Below, piece by piece: positions 60,332 to 64,000 of a stretch of DNA of 64,000 nt (positions are counted from its first letter, which is position 1; each line of letters opens with the position of its first letter). The notes below the pieces were generated by a model, which saw nothing but the letters and a program-made list of their open reading frames with translations, did not search any database and was not told the DNA's origin. The translations under genes were made by a program, and so were the position numbers. The DNA is from Buchnera aphidicola (Cinara cuneomaculata) (GTDB lineage Bacteria > Pseudomonadota > Gammaproteobacteria > Enterobacterales > Enterobacteriaceae): positions 62,001 to 126,000 of the forward strand of contig NZ_LR217695.1 in assembly GCF_900698865.1 (NCBI RefSeq), in the 5' to 3' direction.

Positions 60332-61270
60332 ATGAAAAATAATTTTTTTTTTGTTATTAGTTTTTTAAGTGTAATTATATTTAATGCTAGTCTTTTAAGT
60401 ATAGTAGAAAGAAAGATATTAGGATTATTACAAAATCGATACGGTCCGAATAGAGTTGGGTGGGGTGGTTGTATGCAAATATGTGCTGATGGTATTAAGC
60501 TACTTTTTAAAGAAGATTGGACTCCTCCCTTTTGTGATAAATTTTTATTTATTTTAGCACCTATAATTTCTTTTACGTCATTTTTATTAGTTTTTTCTAG
60601 TATTCCAATTACTGTAAATTACAGTATTATTAATTTAGATATTGGATTATTATTTTTTTTTATGATGTCATCTATATCAGTATACGGTATTTTATTGGCC
60701 GGCTGGTCTAGTAAAAATAAATATTCTTTATTAGGTTCGATTAGAGCAGTAGCGCAAATGTTAAGTTATGAAGTTTTTTTAGGTATTTCTTCTTTGGGTA
60801 CTGTCATGCAGTGTGGATCTTTTAATTTAGTAGACATTGTATATTCACAGCAAAAAACATGGAACGTTATTCCACAGTTTTTTGGTTTTATTATGTTTTT
60901 TATAGCATGTATTGCAGTTTGTCATCGACATCCATTTGATCAACCTGAATCAGAACAAGAATTAGCTGATGGATATCATATTGAATATTCCGGAATGAAG
61001 TTTGGAATGTTTTTTATTGGTGAATATATTTCTATTATGACTGTATCTGCGTTAATCGTTTGTTTGTTTTTCGGAGGCTGGTTTGGTCCGTGGTTTCCTT
61101 CTATGATTTGGTTTTTATTAAAATTTTTTTTATTTATTTTTTTATTTATTTTAATAAGAGCATCTTTACCAAGACCAAGATATGATACTGTAATGCTTTA
61201 TGCTTGGAAAATTTTTTTTCCGTTGTCATTATTAAATTTAATTTATACTTCTTTAAAAATTTTAATATAA
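60332..61270 (+). CDS. nuoH: NuoH, complex I membrane subunit H
   Basis: NuoH is the membrane subunit that links the quinone site to the proton-pumping arm. It has 312 residues (325 in E. coli) and about eight hydrophobic helices. Conserved loops are present: [65 protein letters not shown] (shown by its [10 protein letters not shown] core) and [10 protein letters not shown]. The charged loop residues that face the quinone cavity are all retained. Confidence 0.97.
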   Translation: MKNNFFFVISFLSVIIFNASLLSIVERKILGLLQNRYGPNRVGWGGCMQICADGIKLLFKEDWTPPFCDKFLFILAPIISFTSFLLVFSSIPITVNYSIINLDIGLLFFFMMSSISVYGILLAGWSSKNKYSLLGSIRAVAQMLSYEVFLGISSLGTVMQCGSFNLVDIVYSQQKTWNVIPQFFGFIMFFIACIAVCHRHPFDQPESEQELADGYHIEYSGMKFGMFFIGEYISIMTVSALIVCLFFGGWFGPWFPSMIWFLLKFFLFIFLFILIRASLPRPRYDTVMLYAWKIFFPLSLLNLIYTSLKILI

Positions 61271-61289
61271 TTATGAGGTTTTAAAGTAT

Positions 61290-61838
61290 ATGAACATAAA
61301 AAATATTTTTTTGAGTATATTCAGTAATATACGTAGTATTTTTTTAATATTTACTAATATTTTCGCATCACGTGAAACACGATTATATCCAGAACAGCCA
61401 TTAAATTTATCATTACGATATAGAGGTCGTATTATTTTAACTCGTAACTCTGATGGATCAGAAAGATGTGTTGCTTGTAATTTATGTTCCGCGGTATGTC
61501 CTGTTAATTGTATTTCACTAAAAAAATCAGAAAATATAGATAGTGGTCGTTGGTATGCTAAATTTTTTAGGATAAATTTATCACGTTGTATTTTTTGTGG
61601 TTTATGTGAAGAAGCTTGTCCTACCTCCGCTATTCAATTAATTCCGGATGTAGAACTAAGTGAATTTAAAAGAAAAAAATTAGTTTATGACAAAAAAAAT
61701 TTACTGATATCCGGGCCCGGAAAATTTCCGGAATATAATTTTTATTCTATTTCAGGTATAAAAAATAATAATAAATCACATGATACTAGCTCAAAAAAGA
61801 TATTAAATTGTGTTGATGTAACATCTTTATTACCATAG
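61290..61838 (+). CDS. nuoI: NuoI, complex I 8Fe ferredoxin-like subunit
   Basis: NuoI carries clusters N6a and N6b between NuoG and NuoB. It has 182 residues (180 in E. coli). Both CxxCxxCxxxCP motifs are complete: [12 protein letters not shown] and [12 protein letters not shown]. The N-terminal helix and [15 protein letters not shown] are typical. GAGG lies upstream of the ATG. The last 40 residues are lysine-rich. Confidence 0.97.
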   Translation: MNIKNIFLSIFSNIRSIFLIFTNIFASRETRLYPEQPLNLSLRYRGRIILTRNSDGSERCVACNLCSAVCPVNCISLKKSENIDSGRWYAKFFRINLSRCIFCGLCEEACPTSAIQLIPDVELSEFKRKKLVYDKKNLLISGPGKFPEYNFYSISGIKNNNKSHDTSSKKILNCVDVTSLLP

Positions 61839-61849
61839 GGATAATTTTT

Positions 61850-62335
61850 ATGGTTTTGATATTTTATTTATTTAGTTTTTTATCTATTTTTTTTGCTTTA
61901 TTGATTGTATTAAGTAATAATCCAATTTATTCTTTACTATATTTGATTCTTTTAATATGTTTTATTTCTGGTATTTTTTTTACTTTAGGAGTTACTTTAA
62001 TAGGAGCTTTAGAGGTAATTATTTATGCTGGAGCTATTATGGTGTTATTTGTTTTTGTGGTCATGTTAATAAAAAATAATGTATTTAAAAAATACGATCG
62101 AGTTAATTCATCAGTAAATTTATATAACATTTTATGTTATATATGTTTAATTATAATTTTATTAATTTTATCGATTCAATTTATTAAAGAAAAAAATAAA
62201 GTTTTAATTTTCCATGATATAGCAATAAAACAGGTTAGTCTATATTTATTTAGTAAGTATAGATTTTTAGTAGAATTTACCTCTTTATTACTTTTTTCTG
62301 TTTTATTAGCAGTGTGTGTTTTTTTTAAAAAATAA
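61850..62335 (+). CDS. nuoJ: NuoJ, complex I membrane subunit J
   Basis: NuoJ is a five-helix membrane subunit next to NuoK. It has 161 residues, about 20 fewer than E. coli; the shortening is in the C-terminal half. The conserved helix with EVIIYAGAIMVLFVFVVML is present by its core IYAGAIMVLFVFV. Start ATG 61850 has AGGGATA upstream. The family is weakly conserved outside helix 3; the place in the operon supports the call. Confidence 0.95.
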   Translation: MVLIFYLFSFLSIFFALLIVLSNNPIYSLLYLILLICFISGIFFTLGVTLIGALEVIIYAGAIMVLFVFVVMLIKNNVFKKYDRVNSSVNLYNILCYICLIIILLILSIQFIKEKNKVLIFHDIAIKQVSLYLFSKYRFLVEFTSLLLFSVLLAVCVFFKK

Positions 62336-62374
62336 AATTAATTTTATATTTTTATAAGGATAATTAAGAGAATC

Positions 62375-62677
62375 ATGTTGTTATTAAATTACGGATTAAT
62401 TATATCATTAACAATATTTTTAATGGGTCTTGTGTCATTATTGAAACATAAAAATTTAATATTTATGTTAATTAGTTTAGAATTAATGACTAATGCTGTT
62501 GCTTTAGTATTGATATTAGTAGGACATCATTGGAATCAATTAGATGGTCAAATTATGTATGTATTTATTATTACCGCAGCAGCAGCGGAAGTTAGTATAA
62601 TGTTAACTTTTTTTTTAAAAATATATAAAGAGTACAATACGTTAGATATATTTAAGTTAAGCGAGATATATAAATGA
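62375..62677 (+). CDS. nuoK: NuoK, complex I membrane subunit K
   Basis: NuoK is a three-helix antiporter-like subunit of the proton-pumping arm. It has 100 residues, the exact E. coli length. The two buried glutamates are visible in ISLELMTNAVALVL (about residue 36) and TAAAAEVSIMLTFF (about residue 72). Its TGA overlaps the nuoL ATG by four bases. Confidence 0.97.
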   Translation: MLLLNYGLIISLTIFLMGLVSLLKHKNLIFMLISLELMTNAVALVLILVGHHWNQLDGQIMYVFIITAAAAEVSIMLTFFLKIYKEYNTLDIFKLSEIYK

Positions 62678-64000
62678 ATTTAATTTATTATGTAGTTCTT
62701 TTTCCGTTATTAAGTTGTTTGATATTGATATCTTTACAAAAATTTTTATCAAAAAATTATGTTTCATGGATTAGTATTTCTTCAGTTTTTATGTCTTTGT
62801 TATTTTTTTTGTATGTAGTATATGATTACTATATTAAATTTAATATATCAAAAATTTTTTTTATACCTTTATTAAATTGGACGACGGTATATAATTACAG
62901 GGTTGAATGGAATTTTTTAATAGATTTTTTTTCTTTATCGATGATTGGAATGGTTTTAATTGTTAGTATAAGTGTGTATTTATTTTCTGTTTGGTACATG
63001 CAAAATTCTTTGGTATATACAAAATATTTTATATATATGAATTTTTTTGTTTCATTAATGATGATTTTTATATTAACAAGTAATTTAATCATTATGTTCT
63101 GTGCTTGGGAATTAGTTGGGGTTTGTTCCTATTTATTAATTGGTTTTTATTATAATCGTCAACGAAATGGATATGCTGCTATTAAATCATTTTTAATGAC
63201 TCGTTTTAGTGATATATTTTTTTTAGTTTCTATTTTTTTGATTTTTTTAAAATTCCATACAGTAGATTTTGTAGTCTTAAAGTATTTTGTTAGTGAAATT
63301 ATATTATTAAATATTCATACTAATTATGTATATTGGATAACTTGTTTTTTGATTATTGCAGCTATAGGAAAATCAGTACAAGTTCCATTGCATACTTGGT
63401 TAATAGGAGCTATGGTTGGTCCGACGCCTGCTTCAGCATTAATTCATGCAGCTACTTTGGTAACTATGGGTGTTTATTTAATAGTACGTATGTATATTTT
63501 ATTTATATATAATACATATGCTATGAGTTATTTAGCTATACTTGGATGTATAACGATTATAATATCAGGTATTTCTGCTATTTTTGAAAATAATATTAAA
63601 CGTATTTTAGCTTATTCTACTATGAACCAAATTGGTTATATGTTTATAGCACTTGGTTCTTATAATATTAAAGGTGCTTTCATTCATTTAATTTGTCATG
63701 CCTTTTTTAAAGCTATATTATTTTTATCAACGGGATCAATTATCAAGTGTACTAATAATGAGCAAAATATTTTTAATATGGGAGGTTTATATAAAAAAAT
63801 ACCTTTAGTATATATAACTTTTTTAATAGGAAGTTGTTCGTTAATATCATTACCGTTTATAACTTCTAGTTTTTATAGTAAAAGTAATATTATACTTAAT
63901 ATTCCATATTATGGAAATAATTTCTTATTGTTATTCAGTTTAATAGGAATATTTTTAACTTCAATATATTTATTTCGGATGATATTTTTGGTATTTCATG
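62674..64000 (+). CDS. nuoL: NuoL, complex I antiporter-like subunit L, 3' end outside the window
   Basis: NuoL is one of three Mrp-like antiporter subunits of complex I and bears the long lateral helix. The window holds 442 codons of about 613; the frame is open to the right edge. Seen motifs: FCAWELVGVCSYLLIGFYY with the key Glu, RNGYAAIKSF, AAIGKSVQVPLHTWLIGAMVGPTPASALIHAAT (core KSVQVPLHTWL and GPTPASALIHA), AYSTMNQIGYM and HLICHAFFKAILFL. It starts at ATG 62674, overlapping the nuoK stop (ATGA), so translation is coupled. Confidence 0.96.
   Translation, partial: MNLIYYVVLFPLLSCLILISLQKFLSKNYVSWISISSVFMSLLFFLYVVYDYYIKFNISKIFFIPLLNWTTVYNYRVEWNFLIDFFSLSMIGMVLIVSISVYLFSVWYMQNSLVYTKYFIYMNFFVSLMMIFILTSNLIIMFCAWELVGVCSYLLIGFYYNRQRNGYAAIKSFLMTRFSDIFFLVSIFLIFLKFHTVDFVVLKYFVSEIILLNIHTNYVYWITCFLIIAAIGKSVQVPLHTWLIGAMVGPTPASALIHAATLVTMGVYLIVRMYILFIYNTYAMSYLAILGCITIIISGISAIFENNIKRILAYSTMNQIGYMFIALGSYNIKGAFIHLICHAFFKAILFLSTGSIIKCTNNEQNIFNMGGLYKKIPLVYITFLIGSCSLISLPFITSSFYSKSNIILNIPYYGNNFLLLFSLIGIFLTSIYLFRMIFLVFH

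Noticed and set aside
62895..63092. 65-codon frame antisense to nuoL
   Set aside because: Lies entirely within the nuoL coding sequence and has no supporting signals.
1..64000. CRISPR array, insertion sequence, prophage or toxin-antitoxin system
   Set aside because: No spaced direct repeats, transposase, integrase or toxin-like genes were seen on either strand; repeats are AT palindromes and homopolymers.

Overview
The window is a stretch of chromosome from Buchnera aphidicola, the obligate intracellular symbiont of aphids. The base composition is extremely AT-rich, with long homopolymer runs even inside genes. Nearly every gene is a close-to-full-length gammaproteobacterial orthologue, spacers are pure AT sequence, and there are no mobile elements, phage genes or CRISPR arrays. 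The gene order fabB-tal-tkt-dapE-dapA-aroC-smrB-hisGDCBHAFI-gnd-metG, and dnaJ-dnaK next to nuoA-L, is what I know from Buchnera and not from free-living relatives. I cannot name the aphid host from sequence alone.

Layout. 1-9689: the 5' part of rsmI (out of frame at its start), then fabB, tal, tkt and dapE on +, dapA and aroC on -, and smrB on +. 10159-18727: the complete eight-gene histidine operon on +, followed by gnd. 18878-25280: metG, tilS (-), tRNA-Val(GAC) (-), nth, tyrS, sufA (-) and a 683-base gene-free spacer. 25281-33347: aroH, thrS, infC (ATT start), rpmI, rplT, pheS, pheT and a broken ihfA. 33735-39516: glyS and glyQ (-), nfo, rplY, rsmA. 39855-48149: carB, carA, dapB and ileS, all on -. 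48590-52143: rpsT, then dnaJ and dnaK on - behind a well-preserved heat-shock (sigma-32) promoter. 52529-64000: nuoA, B, CD, E, F, G, H, I, J, K and the first 442 codons of nuoL.

How the genes work together. Much of the window serves essential amino acid supply to the aphid: all of histidine synthesis from PRPP, three lysine/diaminopimelate steps (dapA, dapB, dapE), the first and last steps of the shikimate pathway (aroH, aroC), and carbamoyl phosphate for arginine and pyrimidines (carAB). The pentose phosphate genes (tal, tkt, gnd) provide ribose 5-phosphate, erythrose 4-phosphate and NADPH for those routes. The nuo operon supplies proton-pumping NADH dehydrogenase. The rest is a core translation set (six aminoacyl-tRNA synthetases, ribosomal proteins, IF-3, tRNA and rRNA modification), chaperones and two base-excision repair enzymes.

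I found no evidence of an undescribed system. What deserves attention is genome decay and how expression persists despite it: rsmI and nuoC each have a ribosome-binding-site-matched start that is out of frame across a 10-base homopolymer; ileS, glyS, hisI and pheT carry runs of 11 to 15 A in frame; ihfA is a recognisable pseudogene; several convergent gene pairs share one hairpin; and fabB sits behind a perfect 22-bp hairpin.
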